Part shown: in pieces, positions 58,399 through 58,428 of the stretch
Numbering within the stretch: position 1 is the first letter of the stretch
Layout of the letters: every line of letters begins with the position of its first letter
Source: an uncultured Clostridia bacterium
GTDB taxonomy: Bacteria > Bacillota > Clostridia > Christensenellales > Borkfalkiaceae
Length of the DNA stretch: 58,428 bases
Assembly (NCBI GenBank): GCA_947625095.1
Contig: CANQMX010000002.1
Location: 1-58,428, forward strand
Reading direction: 5' to 3'
Position numbers and translations under genes: made by a program
Notes under the pieces: model-generated
The model's database searches: none
Seen by the model: only the letters and a program-made list of their open reading frames with translations
What the model was told of the DNA's origin: nothing

Positions 58399-58428
58399 AA
58401 AACAGGAAAAGCCGCCCCCATTTTGCGC

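Overview
This window looks like a chromosomal segment of a GC-rich, Gram-positive-type anaerobic bacterium in the Clostridia. The reasons are the gene neighbourhoods mcsA-mcsB-clpC, tig-clpP / clpX and ylxM-ffh-rpsP-khpA, together with RqcH, a rubrerythrin, CotF-like proteins, SpoVB-like and LysM proteins, BspA-type leucine-rich-repeat lipoproteins, strong Shine-Dalgarno sites and TTGACA-N17-TATAAT promoters. A Christensenellales/Borkfalkiaceae-like origin is my guess, not shown. I saw no rRNA, tRNA, CRISPR, prophage or transposase gene; one lone serine recombinase is present.

Layout: 1-2430 repeats, then ung-apgM. 2437-5735 a repeat-rich stretch holding one leucine-rich-repeat lipoprotein gene (and a remnant of a second copy of its end) plus a structured terminator element. 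5793-9832 the mcsA-mcsB-clpC protein quality-control operon. 9905-13504 an XRE-membrane-protein operon, a serine recombinase and a zinc-ribbon membrane protein. 13723-17869 rubrerythrin, argS-gph and ychF. 18009-23704 two tandem sugar transferases, then the UDP-GlcNAc genes glmS, glmM and a beta-helix acyltransferase. 23862-29738 small unknown proteins, CotF-like proteins, nth, a DUF3343/cysteine desulfurase pair, an S41 protease and a PucR-type regulator. 30058-32112 a membrane protein with a long Glu-Pro linker. 32164-33912 a four-gene sigma-factor partner-switching operon. 33979-39429 HAD phosphatase, hisC, a His-rich metal exporter and an MsmK/UgpC ATPase. 40173-40891 a divergent small-protein/tandem-HTH pair. 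41516-46971 clpX, clpP, tig and rqcH. 47142-51286 surface or cell-envelope genes and pgi. 51424-54825 a giant leucine-rich-repeat lipoprotein. 55159-57533 khpA, rpsP, ffh, ylxM. 57619-58398 a second copy of the divergent pair.

The most interesting signals are: (1) a two-gene divergent module, a small protein plus a regulator with two HTH domains in one chain, present twice with dyads over the promoters; (2) a C9 tract in the promoter spacer of the giant surface lipoprotein and a G9 tract in a sugar-transferase gene, both candidates for phase variation; (3) a roughly 200-bp element present twice with compensatory stem changes; (4) mosaic palindromic repeats with constant ends and variable perfectly paired cores, one related repeat lying in frame inside apgM; (5) three genes whose -10 box lies 6-7 nt before the ATG, predicting leaderless mRNAs; and (6) a sigma-factor operon with an apparent pseudokinase.
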